This document shows positions 8,160-16,942 of a DNA stretch of 64,000 nucleotides, piece by piece. The notes below the pieces were generated by a model. The model made no database searches and had not been told where the DNA came from. It saw nothing but the letters and a program-made list of their open reading frames with translations. How positions within the stretch are numbered: the first letter of the stretch is position 1; every line of letters begins with the position of its first letter. The stretch spans positions 343,995-407,994 of the forward strand of contig NZ_GL892005.1 of the NCBI RefSeq assembly GCF_000213575.1. Direction: 5' to 3'. The position numbers and the translations under genes are program-made. The stretch comes from Dysgonomonas mossii DSM 22836. Its GTDB lineage: Bacteria > Bacteroidota > Bacteroidia > Bacteroidales > Dysgonomonadaceae.

Positions 8160-9425
8160 TTATTTTTCTACCAGTAATTGATGTCCTATTCTACAAAACA
8201 AACATTTGCGAAGTTCGCAATATTCTCTCTTCAGTTGAATCATGGCCTGTGAGTCGGCTGCACTGTTTAATGGCATTTTCAATTTTGCAAAAAGCCTGGT
8301 TATACTATTTTGTTCAGGTTTTAGCATTTCCAAAAACTTTAGAGCTCGTTCGCAAAGGGCTTCATTGTCTATACTTTTCCCATATATAAATAATATTGGA
8401 GCTACAGTATTGATCAGTAAAATGTCGAGAGACGAATCACCCAGATACTTCGATTTGCGTTCCGATGTTACTCCAAATGCATAATGAGTCTGCCAATACT
8501 CAGAGGCATTGACATGAAACATCAGCCGGATACGTCCGATATCATCACAAGCTGTAATTTTAGAAAATAATACATGTGAACTATGCAACAAAGAAGCCAG
8601 TTGGGCAATTCTTATCTGAGGAAAAGCCGTAGGCCGTGATCTCATACTTTTGAATATATATGAATCTAACGGTTTTAGATCATATTTATTTTTCAGAAAC
8701 TCATATTCTTTTTTCAACAAAACGAAGTAATCGTCTTCAACTTTCACATTATCAAGCATACCGGCCTGTCCGAATAAAAGAGCTTCTATTTGAATAATAT
8801 TGTCTCCTTGTTTTTGAATACATTTCAACGGCAGACTAAGAGCTAATCGCTCAAAGGAGTCGGAGTTGAGACCGAATCCAAAATTTCGAGTAAGCAGCAC
8901 ATAAAAAGCATCTTCCCACGAGTTTTGGAAACGCTTTAACAAGCTTTCTATATGGTTTGCTTTTCTTTCAAGACGCTCTATCAGTAACGTATTCATCCAC
9001 GAGCTGAGGTGAAAAGGCGGAATGTTTCCTATATAGTTGCGACACGGAATGTCTGTATTGGAATGAATTAGGAAATCATAGTTCTCTTTTATATGCTGCG
9101 GATAGACTATCTCGCATTGGATAACAGATTGTCCCAGTTCATTAAACACTTCACAATTAGCCTTCTCTACTACATGAAGTATCACCGAATTGTAGCTTTT
9201 ATTTTTATGATGGTTATGCACTTTCCATTGATCTGAGCTTGTATGTATTTCTATATTTCCTGCCCATAGCTCACCATCTATTTTTATTTTAGCATTAAAA
9301 TAATCGGGACCCTCATTCGTATTCGGTAAGCCCACGTCCAAAACTTCTATCTGACGACCATCAGTCGTTTTTAGTTCTTTTTGATAGAGTTTAAATTTCC
9401 AGATATAGTGTAAAATGTCTTCCAT
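8160..9425 (-). CDS. DUF2851 family protein of unknown function
   Basis: A 421-residue protein matching the DUF2851 family. Recognisable segments are the N-terminal LHYIWKFKLY, the acidic motif LPNTNEGPDYFNAKIKIDGELWAGNIEIH (described here in part: NEGPDYFNAKI, then WAGNIEIH), and the later LPLKCIQKQGDN block. No signal peptide or membrane helix is visible. The N-terminal part is reminiscent of a nuclease-like fold with conserved Asp, Glu and His residues, but no activity is established and I do not assign one. It sits between the MutS-like gene upstream (22-base gap) and the DUF6051 gene. Confidence 0.7.
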   Translation of the reverse strand: MEDILHYIWKFKLYQKELKTTDGRQIEVLDVGLPNTNEGPDYFNAKIKIDGELWAGNIEIHTSSDQWKVHNHHKNKSYNSVILHVVEKANCEVFNELGQSVIQCEIVYPQHIKENYDFLIHSNTDIPCRNYIGNIPPFHLSSWMNTLLIERLERKANHIESLLKRFQNSWEDAFYVLLTRNFGFGLNSDSFERLALSLPLKCIQKQGDNIIQIEALLFGQAGMLDNVKVEDDYFVLLKKEYEFLKNKYDLKPLDSYIFKSMRSRPTAFPQIRIAQLASLLHSSHVLFSKITACDDIGRIRLMFHVNASEYWQTHYAFGVTSERKSKYLGDSSLDILLINTVAPILFIYGKSIDNEALCERALKFLEMLKPEQNSITRLFAKLKMPLNSAADSQAMIQLKREYCELRKCLFCRIGHQLLVEK

Positions 9426-9447
9426 AAGTTAAGTGTTAGGTTGTCGA

Positions 9448-11241
9448 TCATAATCCGGTGATACCCATCTTCTTCATCAGAAAGCTTGCATTCATGTTTT
9501 GAGCTACTCCTTCCCTGATTTTATAGGTAAATGAGAGATGATCGTCTTTAATATCCGCCTCAAAGCGGTAATTTTTTATAGCATCGGGGAATTCTTTTTC
9601 AAGGTCGCCCAACAATAAATCGTGTGTAGCGATGATACCATTCGCCCCAAGTGACAACAATTGTTTCATCAAGGCAATAGAGCCTTTTTGCTTATCTTCC
9701 GAGTTGGTGCCTTTCAGTATCTCGTCGAGAATAATAAATAATGGTTCGCCCGATTGCAAGCGGTCGATTATCATCTTCAGACGCTTAAGTTCTGCAAAAA
9801 AATAAGACTCATTGTCTGTAAGAGAATCGGAGGTACGAAGATTGGTAACTAGCTTGTATGGATAGAATCTCAATGAGGAGGCACACACCGGAGCTCCGGC
9901 ACAAGCCAGCATGAGGTTTATACCTACGGTTCGCAAGTATGTACTTTTGCCTGCCATATTTGCTCCTGTGACTACAAGAAAAAAGGGATGGCTTTCTATT
10001 GTTACATCGTTGCTTACACACACACACCGATTGAGCATCGGGTGACCAAGATTTTTACCTTCCAATATATATGTTTCAGATGCCTCGGGATAAATATAGT
10101 CGGGGTGGTTGTAGGCATATACAGCAAAAGACACCAGACTGTCAAACTCTGCCAAAACATTTAGCCAACTTCCGATATTTTCTTGGTGGCGGGTTATCCA
10201 CTTTTCAATCTTTATTGAATAAATAATATTCCAGAAGAAAATGGGATTGAGAAGAAGCAACCCCAAGACGTTGGATGACTGATCGAGGTTGTTGCTATAT
10301 GATTTTAGCTGGCGGATAGCTAGTGAGGCAAGTTCCCCATCTTTAATTTTATTTTGCAATTCGATTAATAACGGTGATTTAAACTCTTCGGTTTCTATTA
10401 TTTCAAATAGGCTTGAGTATGTTTGTAGCGTCTCTATTTTCTTTTCAAAAAAACTCATTTTCAGACGAATGTCTTTCATCGGAGTAAGGCTTGCTATAAA
10501 GAAAATAGTCCAACAAGATCCTAGTATTGCAATAGGAATCAAATCAAAGAAACTTAGAACAATAGATAGAGCAAATACAATAGGGGCGATATATACAAAG
10601 TATCGCCAATAGCTTTCAGATAATAAGCGAGTTTGCATAAATTGACGAGAGAAGTTGTCTATATCCAATCCTTCAGTTTCGCTCATCTGCCCTGTTGCTC
10701 TCAGGTGGTTGAGTAGCCGTGGGTTGCGACTCAATTCTTTTACGGCTTCCTGATGTTCAATAATATCATCTTTTTTCTCAAAAGGCTTTAGCAGGGAGCC
10801 TGCTAGTTTGTTCTTGCCAAAAGAAGTAACAGTACGGTTTATAGATTGAAAGAAAGAGTGATTTCCAAATAAGTCGAGATCTACACTATAGCTGTGACTG
10901 CCATCAGCCTTTTCGGGTGCTCCATCGAACGCTGAAAAATCATAATCGATACCTTTCAGCTCACTTTCGGCATTCTTTATCAGCAACTCACAATATCTTT
11001 TTTTTAGAAATAGCTTGTTGTGATATTTCAGCAGATAGAGAAAGAAAGCGGCTGTTATAAAAATAATAGAGACAACTGCAACAGTATGTCCCCACATTAC
11101 CCAGCAAAGGAGAATACATCCCAAGATAGTAACTAACCGCAAAGTTCCGATCTGAAAAATAGCACTTTTTAGTTTAGTCAGCTTTTCGTCTTCTCTTTTT
11201 ATAAGATCCTTATAAGATTCTTGTACTTCTTCTAGTGTCAT
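9448..11241 (-). CDS. Membrane-associated MutS-like ATPase (MutS domain V protein)
   Basis: A 597-residue protein with a MutS-type C-terminal ATPase domain. Walker A is TGANMAGKST at residues 425-434, Walker B is LFIILDEILKGT at about 501-512, and the ATH signature is in IIATHDLLLG near 537. Unlike repair MutS it lacks the mismatch-binding domain I and has four hydrophobic segments, two at about 31-70 and two at about 213-253, plus a lever/core-like middle. This is a Bacteroidetes family seen next to unrelated housekeeping genes. DNA binding is possible but unproven; a role at the membrane is inferred from the helices. It is 38 bases downstream of recO on the same strand. Confidence 0.8.
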   Translation of the reverse strand: MTLEEVQESYKDLIKREDEKLTKLKSAIFQIGTLRLVTILGCILLCWVMWGHTVAVVSIIFITAAFFLYLLKYHNKLFLKKRYCELLIKNAESELKGIDYDFSAFDGAPEKADGSHSYSVDLDLFGNHSFFQSINRTVTSFGKNKLAGSLLKPFEKKDDIIEHQEAVKELSRNPRLLNHLRATGQMSETEGLDIDNFSRQFMQTRLLSESYWRYFVYIAPIVFALSIVLSFFDLIPIAILGSCWTIFFIASLTPMKDIRLKMSFFEKKIETLQTYSSLFEIIETEEFKSPLLIELQNKIKDGELASLAIRQLKSYSNNLDQSSNVLGLLLLNPIFFWNIIYSIKIEKWITRHQENIGSWLNVLAEFDSLVSFAVYAYNHPDYIYPEASETYILEGKNLGHPMLNRCVCVSNDVTIESHPFFLVVTGANMAGKSTYLRTVGINLMLACAGAPVCASSLRFYPYKLVTNLRTSDSLTDNESYFFAELKRLKMIIDRLQSGEPLFIILDEILKGTNSEDKQKGSIALMKQLLSLGANGIIATHDLLLGDLEKEFPDAIKNYRFEADIKDDHLSFTYKIREGVAQNMNASFLMKKMGITGL

Positions 11242-11279
11242 TCGCTAAAGTTATAGATTTTATTATAATTAATCGTATG

Positions 11280-12002
11280 CTAAAACAATTCGTGTAAGAC
11301 ATCCAGCGACTTCAGTGCCGGAAAGTCGTATAGATGCAAACGGTAGTATTCCAATATTCTATTTATGATGTTAACCCGATCTTGCCGAGAGAAAACAAAA
11401 TGATGCATATTTTCGTATGTAATACGTGCCAGCATAGATAAAGCTTTACTGTCGTACCTATTAAGATAATAATTATGCAAAGGTTGATAATGAACAAACT
11501 CGCCGTTTATCATATCAAACAAATTATTTTCCCTGTATTCTTCAAGGTTCGGATAAAATCCCATAAAGTGGCTCAGTTTGAGCATAAATACCAAATGGAA
11601 ATTAGCTATGCTTTTATCCGTCATCTCGAGTATCTGTACCGACTGTTCAAGAAAGTCGAATAGCAATTGGCTGGTGTCGGCATCTTTTAAGACCCTTGAC
11701 AAAAACTCGGAAAGGAAAAAAGTCATTGACGTTTTTCCCATATCTCCGGCTATCTCATATAAATAAAAATCGGAGCGGGCTTCTCTGATTCTTTGAATAT
11801 CTCTATTGCTTTGATGCTCAACTTCCATGTCGAGTATCGCTAAAGGCGAAAATAAAGATTTGGGAACTTTTGAGCCCTTACCTCTTGCTTTGGACACCAT
11901 ATACGTTACCCGCCCGAAAGATTCGGTAAATAACTGAGCAAGCAAATACTTGTCGTTGTAGTTTATGGTATTCAGTACCAGTCCTCTTGTCTTATAAAGC
12001 AC
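11280..12002 (-). CDS. recO: DNA repair protein RecO (GTG start preferred)
   Basis: RecO loads RecA at gaps together with RecR. The family N-terminus is MLYKTRGLVLNTINYNDK, and the frame contains exactly this sequence beginning with GTG at 12002. An ATG at 12122 would add 40 hydrophobic residues not seen in RecO proteins, and a -7-like box (TATTTTTG on the minus strand, 12023-12030) lies inside that extension. I therefore choose 12002, giving 240 residues, normal for the family. The OB-fold motif FGRVTYMVSKARGK and the helical C-terminal domain with FYPNLEEY follow. It lacks the C-terminal zinc-finger cysteines of some RecO proteins. It heads the run recO, MutS-like, DUF2851, DUF6051. Confidence 0.85.
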   Translation of the reverse strand: MLYKTRGLVLNTINYNDKYLLAQLFTESFGRVTYMVSKARGKGSKVPKSLFSPLAILDMEVEHQSNRDIQRIREARSDFYLYEIAGDMGKTSMTFFLSEFLSRVLKDADTSQLLFDFLEQSVQILEMTDKSIANFHLVFMLKLSHFMGFYPNLEEYRENNLFDMINGEFVHYQPLHNYYLNRYDSKALSMLARITYENMHHFVFSRQDRVNIINRILEYYRLHLYDFPALKSLDVLHELF

Positions 12003-12325
12003 TTCGATAATGTTTAGCTTGACAAAAATACTATTTTTTATCCGAGTGAGATTCGTTATCTCTACAAAGAAGATAAAAGGGGATAGTAAAAAAGTAATAA
12101 ACTCGTTTAGCTTTATTTTCAAATATTATCTTATTATAAGAGACCGTTTGATGTGTAATAAGTATTGTAATGGGAAAAAGTAACATCAAAAAATAAGTAA
12201 AATACTGTCACTTTTGTCACTTTTTGAAAATTTTTGATCAATGATCCTTATTTATTAAACATGCATGAATTATCTCAGCCATGTAAAAATAATTGACTAA
12301 CTTCGCATATAATAAATATAACACT
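12003..12325. other. Divergent intergenic region between recO and the HAD gene
   Basis: This 323-base AT-rich span carries no convincing gene. A minus-strand box TATTTTTG at 12023-12030 sits 20 bases before the recO GTG. A plus-strand box TAACTTCG at 12298-12305 sits 20 bases before the HAD ATG. A short direct repeat, TGTCACTTTTGTCACTTTTTG-like, lies near 12208-12228. I see no hairpin with a T-run. Confidence 0.45.
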
Positions 12326-12958
12326 ATGTCTCAAAAAATAAAAAATATACTTTTTGATCTCGGGGGAGTTATTATAAGCCTGAATAAGCAGGAAGCGTTG
12401 AACCGTTTTACGGCTATTGGCTTTCCTAATATTGAAGATTATTTAGGTGAGTTTCGTCAAGAAGGAATATTTCTGGAGTACGAAGAAGGTAAAATAAGTC
12501 CCGAAGGTTTTTATAAAGAATTCCGCAAGTTATGCGGTAATGATAATATTGCCGCCGAAGATATCGATAATGGATGGTTAGGCTTTTTAGCGGGAATTCC
12601 TCCATACAAATTTGAACTTTTGAAAGAGCTTCGCAAAAAGTATAAAGTATATTTATTAAGCAATACAAATCCGTCTGTAATTAAATGGGCTTCAAGTGAG
12701 GCTTTCTCACCCGAAGGTTTGCCTATTCAGGCATATTTCGATAAATGCTATCTTTCTTTTGAGATAGGGCATGCAAAACCCGACAGAGAGATATTTGACT
12801 TTATACTTGCCGATTCGGGAATGATTCCGTCCGAGACTCTGTTTCTTGATGATGGCAAAGCGAATATAGAAATAGGTAAAGAGATTGGCTTTGAAACTTG
12901 TTTGGTCGATCAAACAGAAGACCTAAGAAAAGTGTTTACTGATAGAGACCTGTTATAA
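12326..12958 (+). CDS. HAD-superfamily phosphatase (HAD-IA type)
   Basis: A 210-residue HAD hydrolase starting at MSQKIKNILFDLGGV. An in-frame ATG 33 bases further upstream would add eleven residues, but a promoter-like box TAACTTCG at 12298-12305 sits between the two starts, so the downstream ATG is preferred. Motif I is FDLGGVI with the nucleophilic Asp, motif II is LLSNTNPS, motif III is the Lys of GHAKPDREIF, and motif IV is ETLFLDDGKAN. The Gly instead of Asp two residues after the nucleophile matches YihX-like HAD-IA enzymes. Sugar-phosphate or nucleotide phosphatase activity is plausible. ribF begins 15 bases downstream. Confidence 0.85.
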   Translation: MSQKIKNILFDLGGVIISLNKQEALNRFTAIGFPNIEDYLGEFRQEGIFLEYEEGKISPEGFYKEFRKLCGNDNIAAEDIDNGWLGFLAGIPPYKFELLKELRKKYKVYLLSNTNPSVIKWASSEAFSPEGLPIQAYFDKCYLSFEIGHAKPDREIFDFILADSGMIPSETLFLDDGKANIEIGKEIGFETCLVDQTEDLRKVFTDRDLL

Positions 12959-12973
12959 GTTAATATTTAGGAT

Positions 12974-13915
12974 ATGCAGTTGGTAGATAAGACAAACAAG
13001 ATAGAACTTCCGTCATTAGTGGCTACTATTGGCTTTTTCGATGGTGTACATACAGGACATCGGTATCTGATTGATCAGGTGAAAGAAGAAGCAGCCAAGC
13101 GAGGTTTACCCTCTGCTGTCATAACTTTTCCTGTACATCCGCGAAAGGTATTGCAAAAGGACTATCAACCGGCTTTACTTTGTGGCTATGACGAAAAGAT
13201 AGAGCGTCTGGCTACTACCGGAATTGATTATTGTATTTGTCTCGATTTTACGGTTGAGATATCACAAATGTCTGCTAAAAGATTCATGCAGAATATCCTG
13301 AAAGAAAAATTGAATGTTGATTCTCTCGTTATAGGCTACGATCATCGTTTTGGTCACAATAGAGAAGATGATTTTTCTGACTACGAACGATACGGCAGTG
13401 AAATAAAAATGCAGGTAATAGAAGCCAAAGCTTTACCGGGGCTCGAACATGTTAGTTCGTCACGTATACGTAAGCTTCTGGCAGAAGGATATATCCGTAA
13501 AGCGGGGAAGCTATTATCATATAACTACACTATCTCAGGAAAGATTGTGGAAGGATTTAAAGTAGGCAGGACGATAGGCTTCCCAACAGCCAATATACAG
13601 ATATGGGAGACTTACAAGGTAGTTCCTGCATTTGGTATATATGCAGTCTATGTACATGTCGAAGGTGTTAAATATGATGGTATGCTTTACATTGGCAAGC
13701 GCCCTACACTGCATAATGGAGATAATATAAGTATAGAGGTTAATCTCTTCGATTTTGACGGAGATCTGTATAATAAAACCCTCACGGCCGAGTTTCTCGA
13801 TTTTGTGCGTCCTGACGAAAAATTCTCAGATATTGCGACTTTAAAGGATCAGATTAGTAGAGATAAAGAGACTGTAATAAAAGTTATTGAAAATTATAAA
13901 GGGCTTAATACCTAG
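12974..13915 (+). CDS. ribF: Bifunctional riboflavin kinase / FAD synthetase RibF
   Basis: A 313-residue RibF that makes FMN from riboflavin and then FAD. The FAD-synthetase half has the nucleotidyltransferase motif TIGFFDGVHTGHRYLI (residues 16-31) and the SSSRIRKLLAEG motif (about 157-168). The flavokinase half has KVGRTIGFPTANI (about 196-208) and MLYIGKRPT with the conserved GxRPT-like turn. The length is standard. It shares a transcript with the upstream HAD gene, 15 bases apart. The HAD enzyme could be an FMN or riboflavin-intermediate phosphatase, but that is speculation from position only. No FMN riboswitch is seen upstream. Confidence 0.93.
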   Translation: MQLVDKTNKIELPSLVATIGFFDGVHTGHRYLIDQVKEEAAKRGLPSAVITFPVHPRKVLQKDYQPALLCGYDEKIERLATTGIDYCICLDFTVEISQMSAKRFMQNILKEKLNVDSLVIGYDHRFGHNREDDFSDYERYGSEIKMQVIEAKALPGLEHVSSSRIRKLLAEGYIRKAGKLLSYNYTISGKIVEGFKVGRTIGFPTANIQIWETYKVVPAFGIYAVYVHVEGVKYDGMLYIGKRPTLHNGDNISIEVNLFDFDGDLYNKTLTAEFLDFVRPDEKFSDIATLKDQISRDKETVIKVIENYKGLNT

Positions 13916-14166
13916 TCTCTAAACCATATCTCAGTTATATAATCCTAAAATATTAACTTATAACAAAAAAATAATAGATAAAGAGTTAAATAACTGATTT
14001 TTATTTTTATATTTGTGGAGCATTAGAGTTCTTAACAGTATGGTTTAAATTTTTCTTCGCAAGTCACTTCCCTTCTTGGTAACCTTTCTTGTCTAGTTTA
14101 TTTTAGCTTTTTATTCTTATTTACTTCTTCTGCAAAGTATTAAATTTTAAATTTTATTTTTTTACA
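13916..14166 (+). promoter_or_regulatory. Long pyrimidine-rich 5' leader of the RRM gene
   Basis: A 251-base gene-free stretch upstream of the RRM protein. A -7 box TATATTTG is at 14008-14015, which would leave an untranslated leader of about 145 bases. From about 14050 to 14135 the leader is unusually rich in T and C (blocks like CACTTCCCTTCTTGG and TTACTTCTTCTGC). This layout resembles leaders of cold-inducible or self-regulated RNA-binding proteins, but the function is inferred. Confidence 0.4.
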
Positions 14167-14487
14167 ATGAACATTTTTATTGCAGGGTTGAGCTACAGCA
14201 TCAACGACAATGATTTGAGAGATTTATTCAACGAATACGGTGAAATTTCCTCAGCAAAAGTTATTATGGACAAGGCTACAGGCCGTTCTAAAGGTTATGG
14301 ATTTGTTGAACTTGAAGACAATGCAGCCGGACAAAAAGCTATTGAAGAATTAAATGGTGCTGAATATGACGGAAGAACTATTTCTGTTTCAGAAGCTCGT
14401 CCTCGTACAGAAGGTGGAGACCGCCCACGCAGAAACTTCGATAACAACAGAGGTGGAAACGGTGGTTTTAGAAGACGTGAATATTAA
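14167..14487 (+). CDS. RRM-domain RNA-binding protein with Gly/Arg-rich tail
   Basis: A 106-residue single-RRM protein. RNP2 is IFIAGL at residues 3-8 and RNP1 is KGYGFVEL at residues 42-49, both with the aromatic residues needed for RNA stacking. After about residue 80 the protein ends in a basic, glycine-rich tail (GGDRPRRN, NNRGGNGGFRRREY), as in Bacteroides Rbp and cyanobacterial Rbp proteins. Such proteins bind single-stranded RNA and influence post-transcriptional control. It stands alone behind a long leader and ends at a strong terminator. RNA targets cannot be predicted here. Confidence 0.92.
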   Translation: MNIFIAGLSYSINDNDLRDLFNEYGEISSAKVIMDKATGRSKGYGFVELEDNAAGQKAIEELNGAEYDGRTISVSEARPRTEGGDRPRRNFDNNRGGNGGFRRREY

Positions 14488-14508
14488 TTAGTATTCTACA
14501 TAAACAAT

Positions 14509-14535
14509 AAAAGGTGCCATTTGGCACCTTTTTTG
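14509..14535. terminator. Rho-independent terminator after the RRM gene
   Basis: The stem AAGGTGCCA / TGGCACCTT (14511-14519 with 14522-14530) is followed by a T-run on the plus strand and preceded by an A-run. It serves the RRM gene and may also stop the converging fabH transcript. Confidence 0.85.
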
Positions 14536-14561
14536 TTTTTATTAATTGACAGGCTTAATAA

Positions 14562-15545
14562 TCAGTATGCCCATTTTAAGTATAAAGCTCCCCATGTAAA
14601 TCCTCCGCCAAATGCTGTAAGGATAAGGTTGTCTCCTTTCTTAAGCTGAGATTCCCATTCGTGTATGCAGACAGGAATGGTGGCAGCACTTGTATTGCCA
14701 TACTTTTGTATGTTTACCATAACCTTGTTTGGCGAAAGTCCCATGCGATTTCCTACAGCCTCTATAATGCGAATGTTTGCCTGATGAGGAACTAACCAGT
14801 CTACCGATTCGTTTGATAGATTGTTGCGTTCCATTATCTCTACAGAAACATCAGCCATTTTAGATACGGCATGTTTGAATACTACTTGTCCTTCTTGATA
14901 AACATAGTGCATGTCTTTATCTACGGTTTCGTGGGAAGCCGGATATGCCGAACCTCCTCCATATTGGTGGAGATGAGTTATCCCAACCCCGTCGAGATGA
15001 AGAATACTATCCATAATACCAAACTCTTCTTCGGTAGGTTCCAGCATTACAGCACCTGCAGCATCTCCAAATAGAGGACATGTAGCACGATCTTTATAGT
15101 TGGCTATAGATGTCATTTTATCTCCTGCAGCTACAATTACTTTTTTGTATTTGCCTGATTTGATAAAATTAGAACCAACCTCTAATGCATATATAAAGCC
15201 TGAACATGCAGCTTGGATATCAAACCCTAAAGCATTTTTTATTCCACAAGCTTCAGCAGTCATTGCAGCCGTTGATGGGAATACATAGTCAGGTGTAGTA
15301 GTGGCAAAAATGATTACCTCAACCTCCTCTGGTTTGGTATTTGTTTTCTTCAATAATTCTTTCACAGCTTCGGCTCCCATAACAGAAGTACCTTTGCCTT
15401 CGCCTTTGAGTACACGACGTTCTTTGATTCCGACACGGGTCATGATCCATTCGTCTGTAGTATCCACCAATTTTTCAATATCACTGTTGGTGAGAATATC
15501 CTCAGGGACATATGCTCCTATACCGGTAATTGCAGCTCGAATCAT
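14562..15545 (-). CDS. fabH: 3-oxoacyl-ACP synthase III (FabH)
   Basis: A 327-residue beta-ketoacyl-ACP synthase III, which condenses acetyl-CoA (or branched acyl-CoA) with malonyl-ACP to start fatty-acid synthesis. The catalytic triad is visible: C114 in [11 protein letters not shown]254 in [11 protein letters not shown] and N284 in [10 protein letters not shown]. The length is standard. It is the last gene of the conserved yceD-rpmF-fabH cluster, 73 bases downstream of rpmF. Given that Bacteroidales make branched fatty acids, branched acyl-CoA starter use is likely but not readable from this sequence alone. Confidence 0.95.
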   Translation of the reverse strand: MIRAAITGIGAYVPEDILTNSDIEKLVDTTDEWIMTRVGIKERRVLKGEGKGTSVMGAEAVKELLKKTNTKPEEVEVIIFATTTPDYVFPSTAAMTAEACGIKNALGFDIQAACSGFIYALEVGSNFIKSGKYKKVIVAAGDKMTSIANYKDRATCPLFGDAAGAVMLEPTEEEFGIMDSILHLDGVGITHLHQYGGGSAYPASHETVDKDMHYVYQEGQVVFKHAVSKMADVSVEIMERNNLSNESVDWLVPHQANIRIIEAVGNRMGLSPNKVMVNIQKYGNTSAATIPVCIHEWESQLKKGDNLILTAFGGGFTWGALYLKWAY

Positions 15546-15618
15546 TGTTTTTTTGGTTTTGTGAGTATTTATAAAAAAAATGCCCTAATATTAGGGCTTA
15601 AAGTCTTGGTTTAAGATA

Positions 15619-15804
15619 TTAAACCGCAGCTCCTTTTTCTATTGCCAATTTACCTCTGTAGTATCCGCACTCAGGGCAAACTGTGTGGAATACATGCCAA
15701 GAGCCGCAATTAGAGCATACAGCTAATGTTGGAGCTACTGCTTTATCATGAGTTCTTCTTTTAGCTGTTCTAGACTTTGACTGTCTTCGTTTCGGATGTG
15801 CCAT
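15619..15804 (-). CDS. rpmF: 50S ribosomal protein L32
   Basis: A 61-residue L32. The N-terminus MAHPKRRQSKSRTAKRRTH is the typical basic, proline-containing opening, and the zinc ribbon consists of CSNCGSWHVFH followed by CPECGYYRG, giving the four metal-binding cysteines. It lies between the DUF177/YceD gene (62 bases upstream) and fabH, the arrangement found in most bacteria. It keeps all zinc ligands, so it is the zinc-dependent form. Confidence 0.96.
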   Translation of the reverse strand: MAHPKRRQSKSRTAKRRTHDKAVAPTLAVCSNCGSWHVFHTVCPECGYYRGKLAIEKGAAV

Positions 15805-15866
15805 CTTTTTGTTTTATTTAGTTATTTCTATATATCTGAATTAAAAAATCAAATTTCTGTTCTTAT

Positions 15867-16445
15867 TTAATCTTCGTCAATAGAGACATCTTTCAATGCA
15901 TCCCAACGAGAATCTGTAAGAGGTGAGTCCTCTTCTATTTCGATATCGTCTAAGTCGTCTTCGTCCGAATCTTCATCGGAAGTACTTTTAGCTCTATGCT
16001 TATTTAACTTAGAAGACATTGCTTTATTGCATGTGCCTGGAGGATGTATGCGTTTTGCTGGTAAGCTAAGTATGATAAATTCATACAAAAACCATGCTAT
16101 ATTAATTTCCCCATCATCTTCAGGAATGATAACAATCTCATCACTTTCTTCAGAGTATTCTTTACCGAATTTAACGATAAGCTTGTTTTTTGTTTCCACA
16201 TTCATGTTGATGTCGTCTAAACATCTGTCGCATGGAACTAAAACAAATCCGGTAATATCAAAATTGAGCTCAAAAATAGTACTTGTCTTTTTTAAAGATA
16301 CTACTACTTTTAAGTTGCCCCTTTTTATATCGGCTGTGCCGTCATCAATAAGAGCAAAGTACTTATTATCCAAGTCATACTTGAATTCATGTTTCCCTTC
16401 GCTTAAGCTTCTCAAAGGGATATTATATAAGCTAAACTTTCCCAC
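15867..16445 (-). CDS. yceD: YceD-like DUF177 protein (large-subunit rRNA accumulation family)
   Basis: A 192-residue DUF177/YceD protein. The defining motif GFVLVPCDRCLDDI is at about residues 66-79, followed by the GEINIAWFLYEFIILSLPAKR segment and a second cysteine in PPGTCNKAM. The C-terminal tail is very acidic (long runs of Asp and Glu from about residue 155). YceD is associated with 23S rRNA maturation or accumulation in bacteria and chloroplasts. It opens the yceD-rpmF-fabH operon; a good -7 box lies 31 bases upstream. Confidence 0.9.
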   Translation of the reverse strand: MGKFSLYNIPLRSLSEGKHEFKYDLDNKYFALIDDGTADIKRGNLKVVVSLKKTSTIFELNFDITGFVLVPCDRCLDDINMNVETKNKLIVKFGKEYSEESDEIVIIPEDDGEINIAWFLYEFIILSLPAKRIHPPGTCNKAMSSKLNKHRAKSTSDEDSDEDDLDDIEIEEDSPLTDSRWDALKDVSIDED

Positions 16446-16475
16446 GTATTGTATTTAAAACTCAAAAGAACGGCG

Positions 16476-16483
16476 CAAAGGTA
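16476..16483 (-). promoter_or_regulatory. Predicted -7 box (TACCTTTG) for yceD-rpmF-fabH
   Basis: The minus strand reads TACCTTTGCGCCG, a perfect TAnnTTTG match 31 bases before the yceD ATG. A -33 TTG at the consensus distance was not found. Confidence 0.55.
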
Positions 16484-16585
16484 TAAAGTTTTTTTGGAAT
16501 AAATAAATATTTTAAGTCTAATCTTGAAACAAAGTAGAAGAGGAGATTCAAATGTAAATAATCTGATTTTGAATTTGTATATGAA

Positions 16586-16617
16586 AAAGCTACATAAAAA
16601 TTAATTTATGTAGCTTT
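16586..16617 (-). terminator. Orphan terminator-like hairpin
   Basis: A perfect 13-bp stem (AAAGCTACATAAA with TTTATGTAGCTTT) and a six-base loop. Read on the minus strand it is followed by TTTTTCATA, so it looks like a minus-strand terminator. It lies about 290 bases beyond the terminator of the biotin-carrier gene with no gene in between. Confidence 0.5.
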
Positions 16618-16909
16618 CTCGTAATTGGCGTAGTAATGTTGTTTGTTTTCTCTTATAATATATCTTTATAATACAAGATATATAATTTTAATTATGTAGT
16701 GTAGCTTTGTTTAAAAAAGTATTGTTCTAGTGCTCATTTACTATATAGATGGAGGAAATATAAAAACGTTGCATAAAAAAAATAGTTTTTTTGTTCTTTA
16801 ATAATATAGTGTTTAGGTAAGGTGTTGATAAGCAGTTGATTCGTTTGGCGTCGTTATGGAATTATCAGGAATCAGGAAGTATTCTTTAGTATAAGGTGAA
16901 ATAAAAAGA

Positions 16910-16942
16910 GAGTGCTGCATAAAAATAATTTATGCAGCACTC
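16910..16942 (-). terminator. Rho-independent terminator of the mce-mmdA-biotin carrier operon
   Basis: A perfect 14-bp stem (GAGTGCTGCATAAA at 16910-16923 with its complement at 16929-16942), five-base loop, followed on the minus strand by TCTTTTTATTTC. It lies 20 bases beyond the stop of the biotin carrier gene. Confidence 0.85.

Noticed and set aside
12974-13915. FMN riboswitch for ribF
   Set aside because: Only 15 bases separate ribF from the upstream HAD gene, and the region upstream of the HAD gene has no FMN-riboswitch-like conserved blocks.
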